Assembly: GCF_002116635.1 (NCBI RefSeq)
Contig: NZ_LQPW01000022.1
Location: 32,323 to 96,322, forward strand
Direction of reading: 5' to 3'
Source: Mycobacterium szulgai
GTDB taxonomy: Bacteria > Actinomycetota > Actinomycetes > Mycobacteriales > Mycobacteriaceae
Length of the DNA stretch: 64,000 nt
The stretch's first letter is position 1. Each line of letters opens with the position of its first letter. This document shows, in pieces, positions 1 to 8,571 of the stretch. The translations under genes and the position numbers were made by a program. The notes under the pieces were generated by a model that worked only from the letters and a program-made list of their open reading frames with translations, was not told the DNA's origin and searched no databases.

Positions 1-583
1 GCACCAAGGCGTCTGCGCCGGCGGCCAGCTCATCCAGGGTCTCGCACGGCACGGTGTCACCGGCCAGCACCACCGAGGTGCCGCCGGATTCGATGCGGAA
101 TCCGATCGTCGGCGCCACCGGGCGGTGATCGGTGGGGGCCACCCGGATCGTCACTCCGTCGCGGTCCCACACCTGGCCGTCGGTGTATTCGTGGACCTCG
201 ATCGGTGGCGGGTCATTGAGGTCGTCGTGGTGTGCGATCCGGTATTCGATGTCGTGGCCGAACGCCTTCAGCGTCGCCGCTACCGTCTCCGCCGTGCCGG
301 GCGGTCCGATCACCTGCAGCGGTGGGGGATCGGGCGCGAAGTTGGTGATCCAACTCGTGATGAGCAGGTCGCCGAGTTCGGCGATGTGGTCGCTGTGCAG
401 GTGAGTGAGCAGCAGCGCCGACAATCCGGCGGCACCCACACCCACGGCCGCCGCGCGTTGCAGCGCGCCGCGTCCGCAATCCACCAAAAACACCTGCCCG
501 CCCACCCGCACCAGCGTCGAGGGGCCGGCCCGGTTCGGGTCGGGGATGGGGCTTCCGGTTCCGAGCAACGTGATCTCGATCAT
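1..583 (-). CDS. rnz: Ribonuclease Z (metallo-beta-lactamase fold), C-terminus outside window
   Basis: The reverse strand from an ATG at 581-583 reads without a stop to the window edge (194 codons seen). The start of the product, [20 protein letters not shown], is the usual RNase Z/ElaC opening. The metal-binding motif THLHSDH (HxHxDH) follows at about residues 60-66. RNase Z is a zinc-dependent endonuclease that removes the 3' trailer of tRNA precursors. It corresponds to Rv2407 and is divergent from the CBS-domain gene, as in M. tuberculosis. The C-terminal third lies beyond the window, so the remaining zinc ligands cannot be checked. Confidence 0.93.
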   Translation of the reverse strand, partial: MIEITLLGTGSPIPDPNRAGPSTLVRVGGQVFLVDCGRGALQRAAAVGVGAAGLSALLLTHLHSDHIAELGDLLITSWITNFAPDPPPLQVIGPPGTAETVAATLKAFGHDIEYRIAHHDDLNDPPPIEVHEYTDGQVWDRDGVTIRVAPTDHRPVAPTIGFRIESGGTSVVLAGDTVPCETLDELAAGADALV

Positions 584-701
584 GGCCCTAATGCATACCG
601 GGTTTGTTGCATCGCCATGCGTTCGGGTGTTGGCTTTCCCGTCGCGCGAACTAGCCGTAGCCTGATGTGAGGCAGCTCACGACCGACGGGAGGGCTTCTT
701 A

Positions 702-1130
702 ATGCGGATCGCGGACGTCTTGCGAAACAAGGGGGCGGCGGTGGTGACGATCAACCCTGACGCGACGGTCCGGGAACTGCTTGCCGGCCTGGCTGAGCAG
801 AACATCGGCGCCATGGTGGTGGTAGGCGACGAGGGTGTGGTCGGCATCGTCTCGGAACGCGACGTCGTACGCCAGCTACACACGCATGGCGCCAGCGTGC
901 TGTCTCGCCCCATCTCGAAGATCATGACCAGTGCCGTCGCCACCTGCACAAAATCCGACACCGTGGACGCCATCAGTGTGCTGATGACGCAGAACCGGGT
1001 GCGTCACGTGCCGGTGCTCGACGGCAAGAAGCTGATCGGGATCGTCAGCATCGGTGACGTGGTGAAGACCCGGATGGGGGAGCTCGAGGCCGAGCAGCAG
1101 CAGCTGCAGTCCTACATCACGCAGGGCTGA
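702..1130 (+). CDS. CBS-domain pair protein (Rv2406c-like)
   Basis: This 142-residue protein is almost entirely two tandem CBS motifs, at about residues 8-65 and 72-130, each ending in a typical G(I/V)VS(E/I)xD segment (VGIVSERDVV, IGIVSIGDVV). CBS pairs (Bateman modules) bind adenine nucleotides such as AMP, ATP or SAM and usually regulate a partner. With no catalytic domain fused, this is probably a small stand-alone sensor or regulatory protein. The ATG is preceded by a purine-rich GGGAGGGC about 10 bases upstream. It has the same neighbours (rnz, lepA) as Rv2406c. Ligand and partner are unknown. Confidence 0.85.
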   Translation: MRIADVLRNKGAAVVTINPDATVRELLAGLAEQNIGAMVVVGDEGVVGIVSERDVVRQLHTHGASVLSRPISKIMTSAVATCTKSDTVDAISVLMTQNRVRHVPVLDGKKLIGIVSIGDVVKTRMGELEAEQQQLQSYITQG

Positions 1131-1138
1131 TCGCCTAG

Positions 1139-1285
1139 GTTCCATCGAGTGTGCGTTCTGGGCGGATAAGTCGAAGAGATCCCGCCGCATGTTCACTTTC
1201 GATGCCGTGACGATGCCGTGACCGCACACCCGATCGCGACGGCCACACTCGCGACGCCGTGACCGCACACTAAATCGCGACAACC
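1139..1285. repeat. Intergenic imperfect repeats (GTGTGCGGTCACGGC type)
   Basis: Between two convergent genes the sequence GCCGTGACCGCACAC occurs at about 1216-1230 and again at about 1256-1270. A shorter GATGCCGTGACGATGCCGTG echo precedes it, and CGAGTGTGCG lies at 1147-1156. On the reverse strand these read as variants of GTGTGCGGTCACGGCGTCGCGA. Short intergenic repeats of this style are common in slow-growing mycobacteria. No ORF or obvious hairpin terminator explains them. Function unknown. Confidence 0.5.
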
Positions 1286-1290
1286 GCGGC

Positions 1291-1893
1291 TTAGCGCCAG
1301 GAGTATTCGGCGCGCAGCCGCGCGGCCACCACGTCGAAGACCTCGCGATTCAGGATCGCGCCCTCACGGCGAATGCTCTCCTCGGGCACGTCGAGCACCC
1401 GGTCCAGGCGCACCCAGCTGGGCCGGCCCTCGTAATCCCAATCGCCAGAACCGATTCCGACCCAGTCGCGGTCACTGGCGTGGCGCTCCTTGCTGGACAC
1501 CATCAGGCCGAGCAGGACGCTACGGTCCCGGCCGACGACGAGTACCGGACGGTCCTTGCCGCGGGTCGGGTCGTCTTCGTAGACCACCCAGGTCCAGACG
1601 ATCTCCCCGGGATCGGCGCGGCCGTCGAGATCCGGGGCGTAGACCAGCTTCCGGGCCCGCTGTGCGGTCGGGAAACTGGTGCTGGTCACCGGGCGGCCCG
1701 CGGTGATCTCGGCGGGTGGCGGCGGCACCGCCGAGACCATGATGTTGGCGGTGATCTTGACGGCCTGCTGGATGGTCTTCAGCGTGTTCTGGGTGTTCTG
1801 TATTTGACGGACGAGCTTGGGCCCCTCGTTGAAGACGAGGTTTTCCGCGAAGCGCTGGAACGTCTTCCACTGAGACTTCCGGGGAGGCGCCAT
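1291..1893 (-). CDS. PemK/MazF-fold-like conserved protein (Rv2405-like)
   Basis: A 200-residue protein with a basic N-terminal region (residues 1-75) and a C-terminal part with the look of PemK/MazF folds: a segment around residue 95 with [20 protein letters not shown], then [19 protein letters not shown] and a closing helix. MazF-type toxins are mRNA endonucleases. The Rv2405 family carries this fold, but no antitoxin gene is beside it, so toxin activity is doubtful and a housekeeping role is possible. It is divergent from lepA, and its ATG at 1893 lies inside the region an upstream-extended LepA would occupy. Confidence 0.7.
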   Translation of the reverse strand: MAPPRKSQWKTFQRFAENLVFNEGPKLVRQIQNTQNTLKTIQQAVKITANIMVSAVPPPPAEITAGRPVTSTSFPTAQRARKLVYAPDLDGRADPGEIVWTWVVYEDDPTRGKDRPVLVVGRDRSVLLGLMVSSKERHASDRDWVGIGSGDWDYEGRPSWVRLDRVLDVPEESIRREGAILNREVFDVVAARLRAEYSWR

Positions 1894-1991
1894 GTTCGCA
1901 GCATAACCGCGATCCGCAGAGCGCGATTCGATCGCAAGCGCGGTGCACGGATAGGCTGGACACCCGTAAACCCCCGCTCCAGGAGATTCCC

Positions 1992-3833
1992 ATCAGCAGT
2001 TTTGCCGACAAAACCTTCACCCCGCCGGCGCAGATTCGGAATTTCTGCATCATCGCTCACATCGACCACGGCAAGTCGACCCTGGCCGACCGGATGCTGC
2101 AGCTGACCGGGGTGGTCGACGAGCGCTCGATGCGGGCCCAGTACCTGGACCGGATGGACATCGAGCGGGAACGCGGCATCACCATCAAGGCCCAGAATGT
2201 GCGGCTGCCGTGGCAAGTGAACAACGAAAACTACGTCCTGCACCTGATCGACACTCCGGGCCACGTCGACTTCACCTACGAGGTGTCGCGTGCGCTGGAG
2301 GCCTGCGAGGGTGCGGTGCTGCTGGTCGACGCCGCGCAGGGCATCGAGGCGCAGACGCTGGCCAACCTGTACCTGGCACTGGACCGTGACCTACACATCA
2401 TCCCGGTGCTCAACAAGATCGACCTGCCGGCCGCCGACCCGGACCGCTACGCCGGCGAGATCGCCCACATCATCGGCTGCGAGCCGAGCGACGTGCTGCG
2501 GGTATCCGGCAAGACCGGCGAAGGCGTGGCCGATCTGCTCGACCACGTGGTGCAAGAGGTTCCGCCGCCCCAGGGCGACGCCGACGCGCCCACCCGGGCA
2601 ATGATCTTCGACTCGGTCTACGACATCTACCGCGGCGTGGTGACCTATGTCAGGGTGGTCGACGGCGCCATCAAACCGCGCGAGCGCATCGCGATGATGT
2701 CCACCGGCGCCACCCACGAACTGCTCGAAGTCGGCATCGTCTCGCCGGAACCGAAGCCCAGCGAGGGCCTGGGTGTCGGCGAGGTGGGCTACCTGATCAC
2801 CGGTGTCAAGGACGTCCGTCAGTCCAAGGTCGGCGACACCGTGACGACGGCGCGACACGGCGCCAAAGAGGCGCTCACGGGATACCGCGAGCCCAAGCCG
2901 ATGGTCTACTCCGGCCTGTATCCGGTTGACGGCTCGGAGTACCCGAACCTGCGCGATGCCCTGGACAAGTTGCAGCTCAACGACGCCGCCCTGACCTACG
3001 AGCCGGAAACCTCTGTGGCGCTTGGCTTTGGCTTCCGGTGTGGCTTCCTGGGCCTGCTGCACATGGAGATCACCCGCGAACGCCTGGAGCGCGAATTCGA
3101 CCTGGACCTGATCTCGACCTCACCCAACGTCGTGTACCGGGTTATCAAGGATGACGGCGCCGAGAGCATCGTGACCAACCCGTCGGACTGGCCGGAGGGC
3201 AAGATCGGCACTGTCTACGAACCCGTCGTGAAGACGACCATCATCGCGCCCAGCGAGTTCATCGGCACCATCATGGAACTGTGCCAATCGCGGCGCGGTG
3301 AGCTGGGCGGCATGGACTACCTGTCGCCGGAGCGCGTCGAGCTGCGCTACACAATGCCGTTGGGCGAGATCATCTTCGACTTCTTCGACTCGCTGAAATC
3401 GCGCACCCGCGGCTATGCCAGCCTCGACTATGAAGAGTCCGGCGAGCAGGAGGCTCAGCTGGTCAAGGTCGACATTCTGCTGCAAGGCGAAGCCGTCGAC
3501 GCTTTCAGTGCGATCATCCACAAAGACGGCGCTTCGGCCTACGGCAACAAGATGACCACCAAGCTCAAGGAGCTGATTCCGCGCCAGCAGTTCGAGGTGC
3601 CCGTGCAGGCTGCCATCGGGTCGAAAATCATTGCACGCGAAAATATCCGGGCAATCCGCAAGGACGTGTTGTCCAAGTGCTACGGCGGCGACATCACCCG
3701 CAAACGCAAACTTCTGGAGAAGCAGAAGGAAGGCAAGAAGCGGATGAAGACCATCGGGCGGGTTGAGGTGCCGCAGGAAGCGTTCGTCGCGGCGTTGTCC
3801 ACCGAGGCGGCCGGGGACAAGGGCAAGAAGTAG
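1992..3833 (+). CDS. lepA: Elongation factor 4 (LepA), non-canonical start
   Basis: A ribosomal back-translocase GTPase. The G1 P-loop is AHIDHGKST, then the G2/switch region RERGITIK, G3 DTPGHVD and G4 NKID, followed by the elongation-factor fold domains and the LepA-specific C-terminus ending at 3833. The conserved [11 protein letters not shown] opening and P-loop lie upstream of the first in-frame ATG (2094). Between the in-frame stop at 1830-1832 and that ATG there is no ATG, GTG or TTG. The best start is ATC at 1992, six bases after the Shine-Dalgarno AGGAG (1981-1985); ATT at 1986 is an alternative. From 1992 the product has 613 residues, close to the usual ~600. The gene is followed two bases later by lppR. 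Confidence 0.93.
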   Translation: MSSFADKTFTPPAQIRNFCIIAHIDHGKSTLADRMLQLTGVVDERSMRAQYLDRMDIERERGITIKAQNVRLPWQVNNENYVLHLIDTPGHVDFTYEVSRALEACEGAVLLVDAAQGIEAQTLANLYLALDRDLHIIPVLNKIDLPAADPDRYAGEIAHIIGCEPSDVLRVSGKTGEGVADLLDHVVQEVPPPQGDADAPTRAMIFDSVYDIYRGVVTYVRVVDGAIKPRERIAMMSTGATHELLEVGIVSPEPKPSEGLGVGEVGYLITGVKDVRQSKVGDTVTTARHGAKEALTGYREPKPMVYSGLYPVDGSEYPNLRDALDKLQLNDAALTYEPETSVALGFGFRCGFLGLLHMEITRERLEREFDLDLISTSPNVVYRVIKDDGAESIVTNPSDWPEGKIGTVYEPVVKTTIIAPSEFIGTIMELCQSRRGELGGMDYLSPERVELRYTMPLGEIIFDFFDSLKSRTRGYASLDYEESGEQEAQLVKVDILLQGEAVDAFSAIIHKDGASAYGNKMTTKLKELIPRQQFEVPVQAAIGSKIIARENIRAIRKDVLSKCYGGDITRKRKLLEKQKEGKKRMKTIGRVEVPQEAFVAALSTEAAGDKGKK

Positions 3834-3835
3834 CA

Positions 3836-4594
3836 ATGGCCCGAAAAGCCCGCTGGTATGCGGTTTTTCCGCTGTTGACGCTCCTGCTTGCCACTGGCTG
3901 CGGCGGCATCGAGGGCAGCGCGCGCCCCGCGCCAGGGCTCAAACCGCGCCCGCTGATGGGCGAGACCATCAAGCAGGTGCTGCTCGATGACGCCGCTTTG
4001 GGCAAGATCCTCAACCAGCGATTCAAAGCCGATGCTCACCTGCCGCCGCGGTTCGGCGGACCGGAGAAGTTGCAGACCGGTTTTGGGGTTATCACGCCGG
4101 CCGAGTGTGCCGGCGTCACGACAATGACGGCGCGCAGTGCCTACAGCTCCTACGAGGTCAAGAATGTCGCCCGCGAATCATGGTGGATCGACGGGGGTCC
4201 CGCGAAGGTGATCAGTGTGGCAGAGGCCGTGGTCGCGTTGCCGACGGCCACCGATGCCGACGCACTGTTCGCCAAGTTCTCCGACCAGTGGGACGGTTGC
4301 AACGGCAAGACCGTGACCGTCGAGGGCAGTGGCCTCAATTTCGCCGACGAGATCAGCGACGTCCGGGTGGCCAATTCTGTTCTCGCCGCGACGGTTTCGG
4401 TGCAGCTGTCGGGCTCGTCCACCGGCAAGCGACCAGAAGCGCGCGCCATCGGCGTCCGGGGGAATTGCCTCGTCGAAGTCGAGATCACGTTCTTCAGCAC
4501 CCAGAGCCCGTCGGATCAGGGATCGGGCGATCCGCACACCAGCGCGATCGATATCGCCCACATCATGATGGACAAGATCAGCGCCCTGAGCTGA
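3836..4594 (+). CDS. lppR: Lipoprotein LppR, PknH-sensor-like domain
   Basis: A 252-residue secreted lipoprotein. Residues 1-22 form a signal peptide with lipobox LATG followed by Cys22. The rest resembles the extracellular PknH-type sensor domain found in many mycobacterial lipoproteins, with Cys in PAECAGV, WDGCNGK and RGNCLVE positioned for disulfides. It starts two bases after the lepA stop, so it is probably co-transcribed with lepA. It corresponds to Rv2403c. The ligand is not known. Confidence 0.88.
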   Translation: MARKARWYAVFPLLTLLLATGCGGIEGSARPAPGLKPRPLMGETIKQVLLDDAALGKILNQRFKADAHLPPRFGGPEKLQTGFGVITPAECAGVTTMTARSAYSSYEVKNVARESWWIDGGPAKVISVAEAVVALPTATDADALFAKFSDQWDGCNGKTVTVEGSGLNFADEISDVRVANSVLAATVSVQLSGSSTGKRPEARAIGVRGNCLVEVEITFFSTQSPSDQGSGDPHTSAIDIAHIMMDKISALS

Positions 4595-4599
4595 CCCGC

Positions 4600-6636
4600 T
4601 TACACCGGCGCGTTGGCGGGCTGGAACGACCCGGAGCCGTCGGCTTCTTCCTCGGCCCGGATCACGTGCACCAACGCGTTGATCAGGGCCAGATGGGTGA
4701 ACGCCTGCGGGAAGTTGCCGAGTTGGCGGCCGGTGCGCGGCTCGATCTCCTCGGCGTACAGGTGCAACGGACTGGCGAAGGACAGCAACCGCTCGCACAG
4801 TCGCTTGGCGCGTTTCACCTCGCCGATCTCGACCAGCGCCGAAACCAGCCAGAACGAGCAGATGGTGAACGTGCCTTCCTCGCCGCTCAGTCCGTCGTCG
4901 GTCTCGTGCACCCGATACCGCAGCACCAGGCCTTCCTCGGTGAGCTCGTCGGCGATGGCCAGCACGGTGTTGCGCACCCGCGGATCGTCCGGCGGCAGGA
5001 ACCGGGTCAGCACCACCAGCAGCAGCGACGCATCGAGCGCGTCATCGCCGTAGCGCTGGGTGAACACACCGCGGGAGTCGACGCCGTGCTCGAGGATGTC
5101 GGCCTTGATCTCCTCGGCGATGGCCCGCCACTGCTGGGCGTAGCTTTTCTCGCCTTGCCGCTCGGCCAGTTTGGCGCCGCGGTCCAGGGCCACCCAGCAC
5201 ATCACCTTCGACGACGTGAAGTGCTGTGGCTCCCCGCGCACCTCCCAGATGCCACGGTCGGGCCCTCGCCAATGCTTGACCGCCTCTTCCACCTGTTTCT
5301 TCAGCACCGGCCACAGGTTCTCCGGAATCTGCTCGCGCGACTTCGCGTGCAGGTAGAAGGAGTCCAGAACCGAGCCCCAAATGTCATGCTGCACTTGGTC
5401 ATAGGCGCCGTTGCCGATCCGCACCGGACGCGCGTGGTCGTAGCCGGAGAGGTGGTGCAGTTCCTCTTCGACCAGGCTGCGCTCGCCACCCACGCCGTAC
5501 ATCACCTGCAGCGGATGGCGTTCATTGCTGTTTGCGCCCGACACGTCGGCGATGAACGCGAAGAAGTCGTCGGCCTCGCGGTCCAGTCCCAGGGTGTACA
5601 GGCCCCACAATGCGAAGGTGGAGTCGCGGATCCAGGAGTAGCGGTAGTCCCAGTTGCGTTCTCCCTGTGGAGTTTCCGGAAGTGAGGTGGTGCTGGCGGC
5701 CAGCAGCGCACCGGTGGGGGAGTAGGTCAGCCCCTTCAACGTCAGCGCGCTGCGCTGCAGATACGCCCGCCAGGGGTGGTCGGGGAAGTTGCCGATGTTG
5801 ATCCACTGCCGCCAGCACTCGGTGGTTTGCCACATCTTGTCCGCGGCTTCTTCGTAGGTCTGTGGTGCCGGATGCTTGGTCCAGCTCAGCGCGACGAAGA
5901 CGTCGTCGCCCTCTTTCATCCGGGTGCGAGCGCGGGCTTCGCGCCCTTCTAAGCCGATGTTGAGGTTGGTGGTCAGCCGCAATGTGGGGTGGGCGTCGGG
6001 CTGCTTGCCGGCGCGCGCGATGGCCTCGCCGTACGCATTGGCCGAGTATTCCCACGTCGCTCCGACGCGGTGATAGTCGAACGCCGGCTCGCAACTCATC
6101 ATCAGCTCGACGGTGCCGCTCACGCATCGCACCGTGCGCAGCAGGATGTGCTCAGCGTCCCAGTCCATCGGGGTGCGACGGTGTGTGCGCGATCGGCGCT
6201 CGATGTCGTGCCACGGCCCCATCACCAGCGCGTCGCGCACGATGAGCCAGCCGGTGGGCGTCTGCCAGGTGGTCTCCATGATCAGGCTGCCCGGAAGATA
6301 GCGCCGGGCCGAGGGCACCGAGACTCCATAGGGACCCAGCCGGAAATGCCCGGCGCTGCGGTCCAGAATCGCGCCGAACACACTCGGCGAGTCCGGCCTA
6401 GGGACGCACAGCCACTCCACCGAACCGGCCGGGGAGATCAGGCACGTGGTCTCCCAGTCGGACAAGAACGCGTAATCGGCAATGGGCGGAAAGGGATTGC
6501 GCAGCGGCGACGTGGGGGTGAAGATCGCGGGTGCGCTCAGATCGAAGGGCGCGGCACGGCTTGCCTCGAACGCGTTAATCGCCGTGGTTTCGGGTTCTTT
6601 CGGGGGGTCTTCTGCGTGTTGGGCGTCCAGGACCAT
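4600..6636 (-). CDS. Trehalase, GH15-like (Rv2402-like)
   Basis: A 678-residue glycoside hydrolase of the glucoamylase/trehalase type. An N-terminal beta-sandwich domain begins at PPIADYAFLSDWETTCLI (about residue 50). The (alpha/alpha)6 catalytic domain contains NWDYRYSWIRDSTFALW around residues 320-340 and C-terminal GTFTICSFWLVSALVEIG and AEEIEPRTGRQLGNFPQAFTH motifs, the standard signature of actinobacterial trehalases. It should split trehalose into two glucose molecules in the cytoplasm. The M. smegmatis and M. tuberculosis relatives have been described as trehalase. It is convergent with lppR, the stops being only a few bases apart. No signal peptide is seen. Confidence 0.88.
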   Translation of the reverse strand: MVLDAQHAEDPPKEPETTAINAFEASRAAPFDLSAPAIFTPTSPLRNPFPPIADYAFLSDWETTCLISPAGSVEWLCVPRPDSPSVFGAILDRSAGHFRLGPYGVSVPSARRYLPGSLIMETTWQTPTGWLIVRDALVMGPWHDIERRSRTHRRTPMDWDAEHILLRTVRCVSGTVELMMSCEPAFDYHRVGATWEYSANAYGEAIARAGKQPDAHPTLRLTTNLNIGLEGREARARTRMKEGDDVFVALSWTKHPAPQTYEEAADKMWQTTECWRQWINIGNFPDHPWRAYLQRSALTLKGLTYSPTGALLAASTTSLPETPQGERNWDYRYSWIRDSTFALWGLYTLGLDREADDFFAFIADVSGANSNERHPLQVMYGVGGERSLVEEELHHLSGYDHARPVRIGNGAYDQVQHDIWGSVLDSFYLHAKSREQIPENLWPVLKKQVEEAVKHWRGPDRGIWEVRGEPQHFTSSKVMCWVALDRGAKLAERQGEKSYAQQWRAIAEEIKADILEHGVDSRGVFTQRYGDDALDASLLLVVLTRFLPPDDPRVRNTVLAIADELTEEGLVLRYRVHETDDGLSGEEGTFTICSFWLVSALVEIGEVKRAKRLCERLLSFASPLHLYAEEIEPRTGRQLGNFPQAFTHLALINALVHVIRAEEEADGSGSFQPANAPV

Positions 6637-6689
6637 GCCGCCATCATCATCGTTCGACGTGCCCGGCGTCTACCTCCGTTAACCGAGTG

Positions 6690-7940
6690 TTACCCGGCGC
6701 GCCTGGCGTAGCCGGGCGCATGTTCGGGGAGCGGGCCGATGGCCACCAGGTAGCCGATCATTCGGCGCAATGCTGTTGTTCGGCTGACCAGTTTGATGGC
6801 TGGCACCGGCATGTCCTCGGCACCGGTATCGGCACCGGGCACCGCGGCGGTGACCACCCTGGCGTGAATCAGCCGTTGTACCGCCTGCAGCAGCGTCGTG
6901 GGCATCCAGCGGCGTGCCTGCACCCGCGCCAGCTGCCGCTTGGAGACTGAGCCACGGCGCAGCGGTTCGGCGAGCAGACGCGCGGCGGCTACCGCGTCGG
7001 CCACCGCGAGGTTGATGCCGACACCGCCCACCGGCGACATCGCATGCGCGGCGTCGCCGATGCACAGCGCGCCGTCGGTATACCAGCGCCGCAGCCGATT
7101 CACTTGCACGTCAAGCAATTTCACGTCATCGAAGGAACTCAGCGCGTCAACGCGGTCGGCGAGCCAGGGCACCATGTTCACCAGCGCGCGGTGCAACGCT
7201 GCGATCCCCTCGGACCGCAAACGTGTGTCGGTTCCCTTGGGAATGATGTAAGCGATCTGGTAGTAATCCCCGCGATCGATCATGATCGCTCCGTGCCCGG
7301 CCCGGAAAGTGCCGGCCAACCCGCTCGGATCGCCGGAATAGCGAGGCAGCCGGAACCACCACACGTCCATCGGGGCCCCGAAGACCTGCGGTACCAGCCC
7401 CAGCGCCGAGCGCACCGTCGATCCGCGGCCATCACAGGCCACCGTCAGCGCTGCCCGCATCTGTTTGTGGTCGCCGCCCGCGTCGCGATACGTAACGCCG
7501 ATTACGCGCTCGCGGTCGGGCCCCGAACCGCGCAGCACCCCCGTCGCCTCTGTGCTGCGCAGCAGGCGGAAGGTGGGCTCAGGCTCGGCGCTGGCGGCCA
7601 GCAGCTCCAGGAAGTCCCACTGCGGCACCAGCGCGATGTGTTGATGTGCGCCCGGGAGGCGACTCAGGTCGAGGTTTACCGGTTGGCCTTGCAGCTCTAT
7701 CCGGATGGTGTCGATGAGGCGGTGTGGCAGCTGGGCGAACCGCGAGCCCAGACCGAGTTCGTCCAGCAGGCGCAGCGTGCTCGCGTGCACGGTGTCGCCG
7801 CGGAAGTCACGCAGAAAGTCGGCGTGCTTTTCCATCACCGTGACGTCAATCCCGGCGCGGGCTAACAGCAGCCCAAGCATCATGCCCGCCGGTCCGCCCC
7901 CGACGATGAGACACGTGGTTTCGTCGCTTCTGCCAGGCAC
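6690..7940 (-). CDS. FAD-dependent aromatic-hydroxylase-type monooxygenase
   Basis: A 416-residue protein with the three flavin fingerprints of the p-hydroxybenzoate-hydroxylase family: GGGPAG near residue 14 (ADP of FAD), CDGRGS around residue 168 (the DG motif) and GDAAHAMSPVGG around residue 292 (ribityl contact). Such enzymes hydroxylate aromatic or polyketide substrates using NAD(P)H and oxygen, or act as epoxidases. The substrate cannot be inferred. It stands alone, head-to-head with the small membrane protein at 7996. I do not recall a counterpart between trehalase and subI in M. tuberculosis, so it may be an insertion here. Confidence 0.85.
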   Translation of the reverse strand: MPGRSDETTCLIVGGGPAGMMLGLLLARAGIDVTVMEKHADFLRDFRGDTVHASTLRLLDELGLGSRFAQLPHRLIDTIRIELQGQPVNLDLSRLPGAHQHIALVPQWDFLELLAASAEPEPTFRLLRSTEATGVLRGSGPDRERVIGVTYRDAGGDHKQMRAALTVACDGRGSTVRSALGLVPQVFGAPMDVWWFRLPRYSGDPSGLAGTFRAGHGAIMIDRGDYYQIAYIIPKGTDTRLRSEGIAALHRALVNMVPWLADRVDALSSFDDVKLLDVQVNRLRRWYTDGALCIGDAAHAMSPVGGVGINLAVADAVAAARLLAEPLRRGSVSKRQLARVQARRWMPTTLLQAVQRLIHARVVTAAVPGADTGAEDMPVPAIKLVSRTTALRRMIGYLVAIGPLPEHAPGYARRAG

Positions 7941-7995
7941 CAGCCGATCTTGGCATATTGGTCTGCCGGTGCCGCGACTAAGCGAGGCTAATAGT

Positions 7996-8199
7996 GTGAG
8001 CCCGGTGAACGGGTTCCTGAATTGGTGGGACAGCGTCGAGCTGTGGCTTTCCGGCCTGCCCTTCGTGCTGCAGGCGCTGGCGGTGATGCCGGTGGTGCTG
8101 GCCCTGGCCTACTTCACGGCGGCGCTGCTGGACGCACTGCTGGGTAAGGGAATCCGGCTGATGCGCCGTGCCCGCCACTCCGATGAGGCATCGGGGTAA
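7996..8199 (+). CDS. Small membrane protein (Rv2401A-like)
   Basis: A 67-residue protein starting at GTG 7996 (VSPVNGFLNWWDSVELWLSG). It has one hydrophobic segment, LPFVLQALAVMPVVLALAYF, followed by a basic tail (RLMRRARHSDEASG). The position before subI matches Rv2401A. Reading further upstream in the same frame would run into the divergent monooxygenase gene, so this start was chosen. It is followed seven bases later by another tiny membrane-protein ORF, suggesting a two-gene unit. Function unknown. Confidence 0.7.
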   Translation: MSPVNGFLNWWDSVELWLSGLPFVLQALAVMPVVLALAYFTAALLDALLGKGIRLMRRARHSDEASG

Positions 8200-8205
8200 C
8201 CCCCA

Positions 8206-8292
8206 ATGACGAAGATGCCTAAATCACGCGTCACGCTGGTTCTCGTCGCGCTCATTGTGCTGGTGATCGTCACCTGGTTTGCGACGCACTGA
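8206..8292 (+). CDS. 28-residue single-span membrane peptide
   Basis: ATG 8206 to TGA 8290 gives a basic start (MTKMPKSR) and a single hydrophobic span (VTLVLVALIVLVIVTWF) ending ATH. It begins seven bases after the preceding small membrane gene. Only composition and context support it; there is no strong Shine-Dalgarno. If real, it would be a membrane microprotein of unknown role. Confidence 0.45.
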   Translation: MTKMPKSRVTLVLVALIVLVIVTWFATH

Positions 8293-8305
8293 GACCCCGC
8301 TCGAG

Positions 8306-8333
8306 GTGACAGTGCGGCGAACTCTGTTAGGCT
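8306..8333 (+). promoter_or_regulatory. Putative promoter of the cysteine-leader/subI operon
   Basis: A -35-like GTGACA (8306-8311) and a -10-like TAGGCT (8328-8333, TANNNT) are separated by 16 bases. The -10 ends seven bases before the ATG at 8341, so transcription would start at or beside that A, giving a leaderless mRNA. Confidence 0.55.
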
Positions 8334-8340
8334 TCGCGCC

Positions 8341-8445
8341 ATGCACGCAGCAGCCCACGCATTGCAGCGCGATGCTGTCGCGCTCGGCTGCGCAATCGAG
8401 GTCGCGGTGCTGTGCGCCGTGGCCGACGTGCACTGTTGTCGCTGA
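8341..8445 (+). CDS. Cys-rich leaderless leader peptide upstream of subI
   Basis: A 34-codon ORF, ATG 8341 to TGA 8443, with four Cys codons and an adjacent pair near its end (...VADVHCCR). The -10-like TAGGCT just upstream predicts that the mRNA begins at the start codon. Leaderless short ORFs with polycysteine tracts preceding sulfur genes are known in mycobacteria as cysteine-responsive attenuators: when Cys-tRNA is scarce the ribosome stalls and downstream expression rises. Its place before the sulfate importer fits. It is 126 bases ahead of subI. A matching ORF precedes nirA (16004-16108). Confidence 0.7.
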   Translation: MHAAAHALQRDAVALGCAIEVAVLCAVADVHCCR

Positions 8446-8528
8446 CTCCAAACCCGTGCGCGGTCTGGCGTGGAGTTGGCGCAATTCCCCAGTTCTCATC
8501 GACGCCTTCCGACGCCTCTCCGAAGCCA

Positions 8529-8555
8529 CGGGACAAGCCAAAACCACAAGTCCCG
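8529..8555 (+). other. Inverted repeat just upstream of the subI ribosome site
   Basis: CGGGAC (8529-8534) pairs with GTCCCG (8550-8555) across a 15-base loop, immediately ahead of the subI Shine-Dalgarno GGAAGG. It could be part of the RNA switch that links leader-peptide translation to subI. The stem is short, so this is tentative. Confidence 0.3.
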
Positions 8556-8571
8556 CACTGGAAGGTCGCCA

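Noticed and set aside
4105..5685. Long plus-strand ORF (526 codons) opposite the trehalase gene
   Set aside because: It begins inside lppR in another frame, has arginine-rich low-complexity composition, and the opposite strand holds a full trehalase with conserved motifs.
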